Part shown: positions 12,040-23,668 of the stretch, in pieces | Layout: each line of letters begins with the position of its first letter | Position numbering within the stretch: the first letter of the stretch is position 1 | Assembly: GCA_023512835.1 (NCBI GenBank) | Contig: CM042090.1 | Coordinates: 559,258 to 623,257, forward strand | Length of the DNA stretch: 64,000 bases | Direction: 5' to 3' | From: Taxillus chinensis | Taxonomy: Eukaryota; Streptophyta; Magnoliopsida; Santalales; Loranthaceae | The notes under the pieces: model-generated | The model's database searches: none | The model's input: only the letters and a program-made list of their open reading frames with translations | What the model was told of the DNA's origin: nothing | Program-made: the position numbers and the translations under genes

Positions 12040-13085
12040 AGAGGTGCAAATAACTGAACATGAGAGGTGTATACTAAAAAATATGAAGCTCTTAAAATGG
12101 AGGAGCATGAGAGTATACAAGAGTTCTTTGTACGGTTAACTGAGATTTTCAATAACACGAGGAGTCATGACGAGAATAAGAAGAACTTTACAATTGTAAA
12201 AAAGGTGTTGCGAGTTCTACCCAAAAGATTCATTCCAAGGGTAGAAGTTCTGAAAAATAGCCGAGACCTAGAGACAATAACATTATAGGAGTTAGAGTGT
12301 AGTTTGATTGCATTTGAAATGAAGTTATACTCTTATGAAGAGCCATCAACATCCACGCCTACGACAAAGCAGACAAAGGAAGTAACTTTTAAGGCTATGA
12401 AAAAAATTTAAAATAAAGAAAGAAGCTGAGTCCTCAAAAGATCAACAGGACAGTGACAGTGAAGATGGTGAAGATGAGGTGGTAGCCTACTTCACCAAAA
12501 AGTTTAAAAGAGGTGGAGTCGGAAAGCAAGCTGGAGGAAAAAGGAAAGGAGGGGGCACTTAGATGCTTAAAATGTGAAAAGTGGGGGCACTTTGCATCAT
12601 GATGCAAGGTGAAAGCTAATAATTCGAATGATGAAGCCTCAGATGCCGGGGACACAAAGTGGAAGAAACCATCATCTAGACGAAGCACTTCCACAAGGAG
12701 ACTAGTAGCTTCAAAGAAGAAGAAAGGCTCGCACAAGAATTACGTGAACCGAATTTCTGAATCTAATGATGAGGATGAATGCTCATCAGATTATGCCTTT
12801 GTTGCTAAGATTGAGGTAGACAATGACAGCATTGCCTCATAAGAGGAAAATGCAATAGTAGAAGAAGAAGTAGATCTGGAAGAGGAGCTCAAGCTTGCAA
12901 CAGAGGAGATCCGCAAGAGAGAAAGCAGGATCAAGCAAGCCAAGGGAGAGCTCGGAGAAGTCATAGGAGAGAAGGATAAGGTGCTGGAGGAGTCAAAGAA
13001 GTTATGCAAGGAATTATCGACCTGAAGCTCAAGCTAGAGGAGCAAACCAAGATATGTGATGACATTACCACAAAACTCACCACCA
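12040..13085 (+). pseudogene. copia gag remnant (UBN2, CCHC, coiled coil)
   Basis: The frame from 12067 reads YEALKMEEHESIQEFF and ends near RDLETITL, a typical UBN2 copia gag block. A zinc knuckle follows at 12564-12605 with C, C, H and C spaced correctly, but a TGA stands in the position before the last Cys. Acidic sequence (ESNDEDECSSDYAF) and a Lys/Glu-rich coiled-coil-like part come next, with further stops. It resembles the gag at 1495-3288 in plan and is non-functional. Confidence 0.8.
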
Positions 13086-13092
13086 AGATATG

Positions 13093-15703
13093 TGATTGAT
13101 GTCTGATTTTTTTTTCTGATGATTTAATCTCATAGATAAGTGAAGTGATTTAAAACTCCAGTGTGTCGAACCTCAGGGAATTTCTGTAAATCGGTATTAA
13201 ACAGAAAAGCACCAAGTAGGCAAGTGCTAGTTATGCCTGGAAAAATGATTCAGGTTTGGCAACTTTCAAATAATGAGCACTGCTATTTTTTATATTATTT
13301 TTTGTTTGTTTTCAATTTATGTCACAACTTGCAAGAGAATTCAATAATGGAGGTTCCTAGGGCAACAATTTCACCTCCCACGCATTGTACTCTGATTTTG
13401 ACATATGGTTTCCATCTTCTCTCTTAATTCGTGATAATGTTGATTAACACTCATTTCCTTATATTTGGTCCATGATAAGAAAATTTAAGATTCCCAAAAC
13501 CATTTGGTCCATGAGAATTGGGATAATCAGAGGTATTAATCCTTCAATTGACTAAACACTTGGTCCGTGCGTAAGCCAATTGAATCAAATAATTATAGTT
13601 TTCACCCAAACTAGGGCTAAGATAATCTGATCATGCATGAATCAAATAGTATTACATTCTGAGAATTATTTAAACATCAAAGAATTGTTTCTATCACATA
13701 ATCATGCCAAAACCATCATACAATACAATGGGGGCTACATTGCTCCCATAAGAAAAGGATTTACCTTAGAATCATATTCAAATCAATAATCTTAACATGT
13801 AAAAACATACTGGATGAAATACAGAGTTGAGGTAGAGAAGTCTCCAATGTCCCTCCTGGAATTGGAATTAAGAAATCTTTAATCTCCAGCTCTTTCTCCT
13901 CTCCTTAGGATCCTTGTCTCTCTTCCAGCCGTCCCCTGCTAGAAACCCTACTCTGCCTTTTCATTTCCCCTTAGAATTAATGAAGTTGCCCTCCTAGAAT
14001 GGCTGACTTGCTCCACTAGCCCAATAACACACTACCCTTGGAGAAAGCCCAAGGTAAGTAAGTTGGGTTTACCTCTTCTCCATAGCCCAGCTAAACAAAA
14101 CCTGAAAAAGAAACTATAAAAACAACCAAAAACACACTTTGCCCAAAAATAAAATAAAATACCTAAGTAGATAAAGACAATCAACATAGGTAAACAAAAG
14201 ATATCAAATATGGCTAAAATAGGGAAAAATATACCATAAATGTCTATATAAAATGCACTAATCAAATTCCCCCACACTAGGATTTTGCGCGCCCCGAGCA
14301 AACACAAGGAAACAAATAGATAGGCATGCATGCAAAAAATCCATAAACAAGTAAAAACTGTAACTAAAATAAAATCTCAACTTGTAGCTATCAGTTACCA
14401 CTATTACAGGGCTACACCACACTGGAGCCTAAACACAATTATCATAAGCATTTCATTTGGCCTCACCCAAGAGCACCACTCAGCTACTGACTTAAGAATA
14501 AACACCTACATCTGTGGAGTGCACTCAATGGAAGCAAGGCGGCCTCACTCAAATAGTAAGCTCATACCCCTCACTCTTAAGCTCCCTTAAAGCTCAGACC
14601 TTACGCAAGTAGACAATTAGTCCCTCATTATAGTGATGCAGTCACCAAACCACTAAAGCACCTTTGCTAGAGACCACAAAGAGAGGTGAGTCCTTTATTG
14701 ATGCTGACAAGATATCGAAGACATAAACACAGAAACACACTCTCTAACTATACACATGCCAAAGAACAAGGCAGACAAACACTGCGAAACGGGACAAAGG
14801 ATAATAAGAACCCAAAACATTATTTCAAGCGTTGCTGTCTGTTTTTTATTCATTTATTGCTGTTGTTTTTTCTTTTTTTTTTTTGGTTTTTGTTTTCTTT
14901 CCCTTTTTTGTTTTGTTTTTTTTTGTTTCAACTTTCCAAGGGTGGCAAAATAAAGAAACAGGGAACCCACAGCCCAACTTCAACAGCCAAAAGAATTCAC
15001 AAGCCAATGATGATCTCACAATAACTCCAAATAGCCTCAAAATAACACCGGAGAATATACCAAGACACAATAGGTAAGCACCAAAATGGTGCTAATGCTT
15101 CAAATCACACATAGACAGTGGGAATGACACAGAACAAGAGATGACAAAAACAGATCAATGTGACCTTAGGTACTCCGTCTCTAACCAATAATAGGAAAAG
15201 AAACACAGAAAAACATCAATAAAGGTCACATCAAGGTGGTCGCTGACTCTAGCCTGTCCAATCGTGCCACAACCCAATCACTATAATGCAACACATGTTA
15301 CTAACATAAGCTCATCACCGCAGGAAATAATCACACAATAAAAAGAAGGTGAACTTTAAGTTTCAATTTAAACTCATAACTCCAAAGAGAAATAAGCGAA
15401 TACCCATAAGCAAGCAGCCAAAAGAAACATCTAGGCAAAAGCAAGCAAGAGCCGCCGATAGAGAGTATATAGCGAACAGAGTAGAACAACACAGGACTGG
15501 GCAAACAAATAGCCACAAACAAACAAAACAGAAAAAAAAATAAAGAAAGAAAGAAAACTGGAAAACCCGCTCCCCCACCCTAAAACTACACACCGTCCTC
15601 GGTGAAAGAGAGAAGAAAAACTTGAGCCAAAAGGCCTAATAAGACATGCTGGAAAAATACAAAACACGAGCTACCATCTCACGCATAGCCGCGGCAAACT
15701 CGT
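13093..15703 (-). mobile_element. 3' end of an Athila-like element (LTR plus 3' noncoding)
   Basis: Read on the minus strand, 15703-14265 is noncoding and matches the 3' noncoding stretch of the larger Athila-like element (50000-51180 and 28912-29219). A polypurine tract (CCTAGTGTGGGGGAATT, 14265-14281) follows, then an LTR from TGATTAGTGC at 14264 to about 13093. The LTR has the GGGGCTACATTGCTCCCA hairpin (13731-13748). Gag and pol are missing because a plus-strand Athila LTR starts at 15704. The left end is approximate. Confidence 0.78.
14265..15703 (-). other. 3' noncoding region of the Athila-like element
   Basis: No coding similarity was found on either strand. It holds the polypurine tract, a pre-tract hairpin-like stretch (14282-14303), a long pyrimidine run (about 14848-14930) and A-rich sequence (about 15520-15560). 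Open frames here come from the biased composition. It aligns with the 3' noncoding part of the element to the right but lacks that copy's tandem duplications. Confidence 0.75.
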
Positions 15704-17172
15704 TGATAACGTGCATTTATGCCATTATTCTAGGCCATTTTTAGGGTGTTTTAGAGTATGATTAAGGCTTACTTGCATGGTAATTTGCATATATTTGCTC
15801 TAACCTTTAGGAAGACACTGTTTTGGACATAGTTGTGCTTTTTGAGTGGTTTTGATAGGTTTTTGGGAGATTTTTCTCATACACATCAGTTAGTACACTT
15901 TGTATATTGATGAGGAAGCATGAGGCAAAAGAAGAACTTAAGAGGAAGCATTTTGAGGCTGCACGTGATAATGACCTTTGTCATGTGTAGAGGTGTTTTT
16001 GCATGAGAGCCTTCCAGATGAAGTTCTAAAGCTTGTGGAGAAATTCCAAACCATTTGGAGGCTACACGTGACAATGACCTTTATCACGTGCAGATATATT
16101 TTTGCACCATCTCCTTCAATTTGTTATGCTGATAACTCTTTCCCAAAGGACCATATTTAAATTAAGGGTATTTTGTTCTGTATGAGGGTGAGAAGGTTAA
16201 AACATGTTTACTTATCAAAACTACGTCGTTTTGATAAGTGCTAGCTTCTAGATGATTAGGTCAAGTACTGTGAGGGTATTTAAGAAGATGATTAGGAATA
16301 GAAAAAGAGGACGATTGGAGAGAGAGTCGACCCTAGCTCTGGAAAACCTAAAGATAGCTTGGAGAAGAACAAAGACAAATTGGAATAAGGGATTGGAGGA
16401 GATTGGATCATCACTGAAGATTTTAACATATCTACCTTTTTTCCCTACCTTAAAGAAATTAGTATGTTTAATATTGTATCAATTGTGATTTCAATCATGA
16501 ACATGGGGTAAAACTCTTTTGTTTAGGGGAGCAATGTAGCCCCTATTCACCCTTGTAATCTAGTTTACGAATCTGTATTGAACATTTCAAACCGTTTTTG
16601 CTTATTTGAGAAACATCATGTGTTTAAGTTGAATCTGATTTTTCATGCATGAAATTAGATATCTTAACCCTAGTCTGGGGTGGATTTGCTATTTTTAATT
16701 TAATAATGTTTAGTGGACCAAACTAACATTATTAAGTTTGTCAATAACCTTTGATTAATTTGCACACATGGACCAAATGGTGTAGAAATCTAAAATCGAT
16801 TCTCACATGGATCAAGTGGAGAGTTGATGGGAGTTGAGAACTGTAGTAAAAAAAAAGGTTTGAATTGTTATCACTTTAACATAGAAAGAACTAGAATTGC
16901 AAGTGGGATTGAGTGGGGAAGTTATGAACCTAAACTGCTAAAAATATTATACATCTTACTTCTGTTAAGTGTTTTTACGGTTCCTTAGTGAGTAGAAAAT
17001 TCAAATTCAAATTATTTATCAGACATAATATGAGATTTTCAACCTAGTGATCATTACCTATCATTGTTAATTCATTCCTCGTGGGTTCGATATTCAGGGT
17101 GTAAAATACATCCTCTTTATTACTTGGCCAGTGCACTAGTGTAAAACCTATCAACACAATATTTCTAGGTCA
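15704..17172 (+). repeat. 5' LTR of the Athila-like element
   Basis: It runs from TGATAACGTG to ...TAGGTCA, 1469 bases. Internal landmarks are two CACGTG-type inverted modules (about 15961-15990 and 16063-16096), the 30-bp ACGT palindrome (16210-16239), the GGGGAGCAATGTAGCCCC hairpin (16526-16543) and GTGGGTTCGA (17081-17090). The same order is seen in the other Athila-type LTRs. Confidence 0.88.
16210..16239 (+). promoter_or_regulatory. ACGT-core palindrome in U3
   Basis: Two perfect 12-base arms (ACTTATCAAAAC and GTTTTGATAAGT) flank a TACGTC core. The shared inner part is AAAACTACGTCGTTTT. The ACGT core is the kind bound by plant bZIP factors; binding here is inference. It lies upstream of the presumed transcription start. 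Confidence 0.75.
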
Positions 17173-17177
17173 AGTTT

Positions 17178-17195
17178 TGATGCCGTTATCGGGGA
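17178..17195 (+). other. primer-binding site, mutated tRNA-Asp type
   Basis: The site reads TGATGCCGTTATCGGGGA, against TGGCGCCGTTGCCGGGGA expected for plant tRNA-Asp. All four differences are G-to-A or C-to-T transitions, as expected from decay of methylated cytosines. Confidence 0.82.
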
Positions 17196-17545
17196 TTGAA
17201 TTTTGTAATGGTGTTAGGAATTAGGTGACATTAGGTGAAAAAGAAAAGCTAGGTTGTGATTTGATTATCTTTATTTTCTGCATTTTATTTGTTATGGTTA
17301 TTTTAGCATTGGAAAGAATTTTTCATTATACTATTGCAGTTTGTGCGGTGTTACCCAATGTGTTTTGTGTTGTTTTTGTTGATATTTAGGGGTACACAAC
17401 AAATATTTTTTTTAATTCTCCACCGTATGCGTCATACTTGAGGAGTGTTGTTACCTTACGATCCTAAAATAGAACAAACTTTGTGTGAGCAGTGAAGGGC
17501 TAATAGAGCATTAGTTGAAGGTCATACACTTTGTGTGAAGAAATT

Positions 17546-18990
17546 ATGGCAGACAACAGGGCAAGAGAAGACCATGTACACAATATAGCTAGAAATGATG
17601 CTGGCCCGGTGAATGATAATGGCCAAGGCGGTCACCAGCCACGTACATTCATGGACTATGCTATACCTATCCTCTCTGATTAGTACTTAGGCATTCGATG
17701 AGTACCCGTTCAAGCAAACAATTTCGAGCTTAAGCCTGCATTCCTACAAATGGTTGGACAAGAAGTTTTTCGAGGTTCAACACTAAATGACCCATATAAT
17801 TATCTAGTGAGGTTCCTCCACATATGTGATACCATAAAAATCAACGGTGTTACTGATGATGCAATAAAGTTAAGACTCTTCCCGTTTTGTTTGAAGGATA
17901 GAACTCTTGGTTGGTTCCAATCTCTACCAGCTGAAGTATCACCACATGGGATCAAATGGTAGAGAAATTTTTATCAAAGTACTTTCCACCAATGAGGGTG
18001 ATGCATCTGAGGAGTCAGATCAGTCAGTTCAGCCAGAATCATGATGAATCTCTCTATGAAGCATGGAAGAGGTTCAAAGACTTGGTTAGGAGGTGTCCTA
18101 ACCATGGAAGACCTGAATGGTTGCAGGCTGAGTCATTCTTTATGGGCTTCCAACCATCTGTCAGAAATATAGTAGCTGCTGCCGCTGGAGGAGCTTTTAT
18201 GATGATGGAACCCGCTGTCGCTATTGAGTTGTTATAGAGAATGGCAATATCTAATTGCCAATGGTCTATTGAACAGCGTACTAAGGTCAAACTAGTTGCA
18301 GTAGTGTCCAATTCAAATCAACTGGAAGAGCTTACAAAGAAAATGAACATATTGACTGAGCAAATGTCAGTCATGGCTGTGAAAATGGAGGGACGGACTG
18401 ATCATAGGGATGTTGTTGAGAATAATTCAACTGCTCATTCCCTTGAAGAGGCTTAATATGTTGGTAATAAAGGAGGAGGTTATCAAAGGCAATTTCAGAA
18501 CCAATATCAAAATCCTTCTACAACAAACAACTATGCAAATCAAGGAGGACCTCAAAATTTTCAGCAACCATACATATAGCAGAGGCAAAACAAAGCTCTG
18601 GCCTATGGAGCTCCATAATATGGTGAGAGTTCTCAGCCACAACTACCTCCAAGATTTCAAAAGCCGCCACAACAGAAGGAAGAAGATAAAGAAAAAGCTA
18701 AAGATAAAGAAATGTAAAACTTCTTCTATCAATTGGCAAAGCAAGTAACTGATCGTATAAGCTGAGGAGAAACAAGAATTGAATCTCTTACTACTTCAGT
18801 GCAAGAGCTCGGTGCAGTGATGAAAACCATTGAAAAGCAAATAGGGCAGCTTGCTACTACGGTGTCTCCTTCATCAAAGGGATTTCCCAGCAACACTGAA
18901 GTGAACCCTCACGAGCATTATAAAGCTATGACGTTAAGGAGTGGCAAAGAACTTCAGTCCAATGCAGATAAAGAAATTTCCATTGAAGGC
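17546..18990 (+). pseudogene. Athila-like gag, decayed
   Basis: The likely start is the ATG at 17546 (MADNRAREDH). The conserved gag core reads HICDTIKINGVTDDAIKLRLFPF, then, after a frame change near 17960, ESLYEAWKRFKDLVRRCPNHG. A Gln/Asn-rich stretch and the Athila-like FPSNTEVNPHEHYKAMTLRSG block close the gag. At least six stops occur. Gag would form particles around the RNA; this copy cannot. Confidence 0.86.
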
Positions 18991-19083
18991 CCACCAAATA
19001 TCATATAGGAAGAACAAGCAGAGGGCGTTCATAAAGAGGCAGAAGCTAAGGCTGAGAAAAGTTAGCCTAAATTAGACAAATCA

Positions 19084-19960
19084 GCACCATATCAACCTTC
19101 TATGCCTTATCCTCAAAGGCTAAGGAAGCAAAAGCTAGATGCTCAATTCTGCAAGTTTTTGGAGATGTTTAAGAAGCTTGAAGTGAACATCCCCTTTGTG
19201 GAGGCACTAGAGCAAATGCCCAAATATGTAAAGTTTTTAAAGGACATGCTTTCAAACAAGAGACATTATGAAGACTGTGAGATTGTGGCACTTTCTAATG
19301 ATATCAGTGCAGTAGTACAACATAAGCTACCTCCCAAGCTTAAAGATCCAGGTAGCTTTACTCTGTCTTGTACCATTGGAAACTCATAGTTGGAGCAAGC
19401 CCTTTGTGATTTAGGGGCAAGTATAAATCTGATTCCTATGTTTATCTATCGATGGTTAGGCCTAACAGGTATGAAGCCTACATCTATCTCATTACAGTTT
19501 GCCGATTGTTCAGTAGGTAAACCTGAAGGTGTTATTGAAGATGTTCTAGTTAAAGTGAACAAATTTATTTTCCCGGCTGATTTTGTTGTACTGGATATGG
19601 AGGAAGATAGAGGTGTCTAATTAATACTTGGGAGGCCATTCCTAAGAACAGGAAGGGCGTTAATCGATGTTTGTTCAGGAGAGTTGACACTGCATGTTGA
19701 TGAAGATGTGGTTGTTTTTAAAATGGAGAAGTCTATGCGCAGAACTAATGACTACTCAAGTTGTTTTTGGGTTGATCACATTGCTGAGTTTGTGGATGAT
19801 TATTTTAAAGAGTGTATTATAACTGAAAGTCTTGACCATGAGTTACAGCGAGTGGATTTCTCTGAAGTGGATCAAGAAGAAGAACATGAAGCTTTAAATG
19901 AGTTGTGTGAACAAAAACTTTGAGAACCACTTCTAGAATTGAAGCAACTCCCTAAACATT
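19084..19960 (+). pseudogene. Athila-like protease region
   Basis: The linker PYPQRLRKQKLDAQFCKFLE leads into the aspartic protease motif CDLGASINLIP (about 19410), with Asp-Leu-Gly-Ala-Ser as expected in this lineage. LILGRPFLRTGRALIDV follows (about 19621-19670). A TAG just before the active site and a TAA after EEDRGV break the frame. Confidence 0.85.
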
Positions 19961-20753
19961 TAAAATATGAATTTTTGGATGAGACAGCTTGGTGCCCAGT
20001 GATAGTTGTTGCATCATTATCTCTTGAAAAAAGTCAACAGCTGCTACGGGTACTCTGAAGTCACAAGAAGGCTTTAGGATGGACTATTGACGATATTAGA
20101 GGGATTAGTCCAACGGTTTGTATGCATAAAATTTTAATGGAAGAAACTTACACACCGACTATTAAACAACAATGCAGGCTTAACCCTATAATGAAAGAGG
20201 TGGTGGGCAAAGAAATACTCAAGTGGAGGAAGGCTGGTATCGTCTTTGCTATCTCTAACAGCTCGTGGGTGAGCCCAGTGGAGGTGGTGCCTAAAAAGGG
20301 AGGCATGACAGTCATTAAAAATGAGAAAAACGAGCTAATTCCTTTCCGGACTGTTCCAGGGTGGTGTGTCTGTATCGATTATCGAAAATTGAACAAAGCT
20401 ACCTGAAAAGACCACTTCCCTATGCCCTTCATTGATCAAATGCTAGATCATTTGGCTGGTTATCCTTACTACTGCTTTCTTGATGGTTATTCTGGATACA
20501 ATCAGATCTGTTGCACCAGAAGACCAAGAGAAGACCACATTCACATGCCCCTTTGGCACGTATGCATTTAAGAGGATGCCCTTTGGCCTTTGTAATGTAC
20601 CAGTTACTTTTCAGCGGTGTATGATGACAATCTTTCAAGGGCTGGTTGAAGAGATTATGAAAGTTTTCATGGATGACTTTTCAGTATTCGGTTCGTCTTT
20701 TGAAAATTGCTTGAAAAATTTAGAGACGGTTTTAATTTGTTGTAAAGAACAGG
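19961..20753 (+). pseudogene. Athila-like reverse transcriptase, 5' part
   Basis: Recognisable RT blocks are GWTIDDIRGISP, then NSSWVSPVEVVPKKGG, CIDYRKLNKAT, the catalytic Asp in FLDGYSGYNQI (after a stop at about 20404) and the FMDDFSVFG block with the Asp-Asp pair (about 20670). A frame change lies between the last two blocks. Coding ends abruptly at LICCKEQ, at the LTR edge. RNase H and integrase are missing. Confidence 0.87.
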
Positions 20754-21189
20754 TGATAATGTGCATTTATGCCATTAGTCTAGGCCATTTTTAGGGTATT
20801 TTAGAGTGTGATTAAGGCTTACTTGCATGGTAAGTTGCATATATTTACTCTAACCCTTAGGAAAACACTATTTTGGACATATTTGTGCTTTTTGAGCGGT
20901 TTTGACAGGTTTTTATGAGGTTTCTTCTCATACACATAAGCTAGAAAACTTTACATATGGATGAGGAGACATTAGGCAAAAGAAGAACTCAAGAGGAAGC
21001 CTTTGGAGGCTACACGTGACAATGCACGTGACAATACCTTTGTCACTTGTAGAGGTGTTTTTGCGTGGGAGCCTTCCAGATGGGGTTTTAAAGCTTGTGG
21101 AGAAATTATAGACTATTTGGAGGTTGCACGTGACAATGACCTTTGTCACGTGCATTTATGTTTTTGCACCATTTCCTTGGTTTTGTTAT
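20754..21189 (+). repeat. Athila-type LTR, first segment
   Basis: It starts TGATAATGTGC directly after truncated RT and closely matches 15704-16125. It is cut at 21189 by a solo LTR with GTTAT target duplication. It continues at 22743-22924 and 28253-28532. Confidence 0.82.
21126..21153 (+). promoter_or_regulatory. inverted pair of G-boxes
   Basis: Two perfect 11-base arms (GCACGTGACAA and TTGTCACGTGC) flank a six-base spacer, so each arm carries a CACGTG G-box. Similar inverted pairs occur in the U3 of the other Athila-type LTRs and in the LARD LTRs. G-boxes are bound by bHLH and bZIP factors in plants; use here is inference. Confidence 0.7.
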
Positions 21190-22742
21190 TGATAACGTGC
21201 ATTTATGCCGTTATTCTAGGCCATTTTTAGGGTATTTTAGAGCATGACTAGAGCTTAATTTTCCCATATTTCGTAGATATTTGCTCTAACCCCTTATGAA
21301 GACACTGCTTGTTCCATATGTGTGTTTTTTTAGTTGTTTTGACAGGATTTTGGGAGAGTTTTCTCACACACATTTGCTAGATCACCTTAACAGAAGTTGG
21401 AAGTAGATGGACTCAAAAAGAAGGCAAATTCAAGTTGCACGTAACAACGCTTTGGGAAGAAGATGGACTCAAAAGAAGGCAAATTCAAGTTGCATGTGAT
21501 AATGGTCATTGTCACGGGCAGGGCGTTTAGTGCATGGAAGCCTTCTATATTCTTCGAAGAAGCTCTGGAGCAATTTTCAACTTGAACTGAGGTGCCCGCG
21601 ACAATGGGATATCGCGTGCATTGTCACGGGCAAGCATGTTTTGACACTAGAGGCTTTGTTTTATGTTGTTGATGATTTTTACCTGAAGGAACTAGTTCAA
21701 ATTCTGTGTGTATTGAGTTTTATTGAGCTTGGAACGAAGAATGGTTGTCACTTACCAAAACTACGTCATTTTGGTAGCGACAATAGCTAACATTTTAGGG
21801 CACATATTGAACAGGTCCTGCAACCCTATAAAATAAAGAGGGTACGCTTGGGGATTTAGATTCCAGAGGACATTGATCGATTGCTTGACGATGGATGAGT
21901 AGGGATCTTGGTGATCAGAAGAGGGTTTATCGTAGAGGAGGAGAAGACTGGGGCTGTTGTTCATCTACCTTTTCTCTTTCTCTGTTCTGGTAATGTAATC
22001 ATGTGTTCTTATACATTTTATTGTTTTAGGAATATGATTATAGGGTAAAACTCTCCCATCTAGGGGAGCAATGTAGCCCCCAATGCTTTGAAATAACTTT
22101 TGGTTATGGATTATGCTTGTTTTATTTGGAAAATATTATATTCATATTTAGTTCACTATTGCTCGAAAGTTAAGCCTAATTTATGCATGATTGGGTTATC
22201 TCAGCCCTTGTCTAGGGTGGATTTTAGTGAATTAGGTTTGATGATTGCATGATGGACCAAGTCTGCAATTGTCGGATTGGTTGTTTTTCTCTGTCACTTT
22301 ATATCCATGGACCAAATGGAATAAAAACTTAAACCTTTCTTAACATGGACCAAATGTGGGATTGGTGGGTGATGACCAATATGAAAATAGAATTTAATTG
22401 ATGGATTTAAGAACAAGTACCATAACCAGAGTATTATGGGCCAATGGGTGGTGAAGTTGTGACCCTAGATCCTTAACATCATTGTTATCTTCAACTTGAG
22501 TGTTTTCGTCAACAGTTTGTTAATCTTCCAGTTCTGTAATTTTGCATGTCTAGGACTTAGATTACAATCAAAACAAAAATCGATTATCCAGACATAAAAA
22601 GAGACCTTGTTAGCTTAGTGCTCACGTCTTGACAGCAACAGCTATCTCCCTGTGGGTTCGACAACCGAAGTTTAAATACTTCACTTTATTACTTGACTAG
22701 TGCACTTGCTGCAAAACCTATCGAATTAATTTATTTAGGTCA
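21190..22742 (+). mobile_element. Athila-type solo LTR
   Basis: The LTR runs from TGATAACGTG to ...TTTAGGTCA, 1553 bases, flanked by GTTAT on both sides (21185-21189 and 22743-22747). It has a variant ACGT palindrome (about 21751-21777), the GGGGAGCAATGTAGCCCC hairpin (22063-22080) and GTGGGTTCGA (22652-22661). No primer site or genes are attached. It is inserted in another Athila-type LTR. Confidence 0.9.
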
Positions 22743-22924
22743 GTTATGATGATAATTTTTATCCAAAGAACCTGGTCCAAATTCTGCTTGGTTTGAGTTC
22801 TATTAAGGTGGAAAGGAAGAATGGATACACTTACCCAAAACTTTGCCGTTTTGGTAAGTGACAACAGTTGGCACTTAGGGCACACCTTATGTATGACCTG
22901 CATCCCTATAAAAGGAGGGAGAAC
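22743..22924 (+). repeat. Athila-type LTR, second segment
   Basis: It resumes the LTR begun at 20754. It contains a palindrome with a changed core (about 22828-22860, AAAACTTTGCCGTTTT) and CCCTATAAAAGG, a likely TATA box, at about 22905-22916. It is cut at 22924 by the chromovirus. Confidence 0.75.
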
Positions 22925-23668
22925 TGGTAAGAACCCAAGGGTTTTGAACCCACGAACCCACTACCAATTTGAAGATATGCTCACCCCAAGAAGGCTAAAC
23001 CAAGATTTATGATCCACTTGAACCCTTGAACACAAAGAAAAAAGAAATCAAGGACCCGAAGTGTTGGATGACGCCACAAGGATGATCAAGCCTTGATAAG
23101 TCTTGTGGTTCTAGGAAGATTCCTAAGAGGATCCACTCTCTCACAAAGTGCAAAAATGCTACTTTATTTCCAAAGACAATTCTTGAGTGCTACAAATGAA
23201 GTGTCTCAAGGTATTTATAGGAATCAAAATGTCCAATACCGTGTACTAGTATCCTAAAACCATGTGCTATACTATTGTAACTCCCTAATTAGCATAAATG
23301 CCACATTTGACCACTTATTTTCGTAAAATAAAATCCCATGAAATAAGAAAAACACTTAGAGCCAAAAAGGTATATTTTTAGGCCCAAATGAGACCTCCCA
23401 CGCGTAGTTCTTGGTCCAAGCTCTTCAATTGCTGGACTCTTGGCCCAAAACATGCTCAATATCTCCATTTGCAGCCCTTATGTAGTTAGTGACGTTTTCA
23501 ACATGTTTGTCCTCCATTGATCCAATTGCTAATTGCTTTGTCCAAGACTCTTGCACTAGCACTTGTAATGCTTCCTTAATTTGTTTGGTTTTTGCCCTTG
23601 TGACCAGTTCACTTGGAATTTGGAGAGGATCATTAGAATTGGAGAACACACCTTGGTGATTTGTATCA
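22925..23668 (-). repeat. 3' LTR of the RT-deleted chromovirus
   Basis: It runs TGGTAAGAACCC to ...TTTGTATCA, 744 bases. About 244 bases of its inner part are coding, since the integrase ORF ends at 23425. It pairs with 27511-28252. Confidence 0.93.

Larger units (their letters stand above)
11059..13092 (+). mobile_element. Ty1/copia remnant: leader/LTR part and gag
   Basis: The first 780 bases hold degenerate tandem repeats and then a CCTATATAAG box (about 11825), suggesting U3/R sequence of a copia LTR. A copia gag follows from about 12040. Protease, integrase and RT are absent: similarity ends where the Athila-like LTR begins near 13093. No boundaries or target duplication could be set, so it is a fragment. 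Confidence 0.62.
15704..20753 (+). mobile_element. Athila-like Ty3/gypsy element, 5' LTR to RT
   Basis: It consists of an LTR (15704-17172), a mutated tRNA-Asp primer site, gag, protease and the first part of RT, in gypsy order. The RT breaks off at 20753, where another LTR starts; the RT remainder, RNase H, integrase and 3' region are not found on this strand. Many in-frame stops are TAG, TAA or TGA where Gln, Trp or Arg codons are expected. Either a related element inserted in RT and its far side was deleted, or an internal deletion joined RT to its own 3' LTR. Confidence 0.85.

Noticed and set aside
14686..15077. Overlapping open frames with Phe/Leu-rich, membrane-like stretches
   Set aside because: They come from a long pyrimidine run in 3' noncoding DNA; the related copy near 50230-50290 has the run but does not keep the frame.
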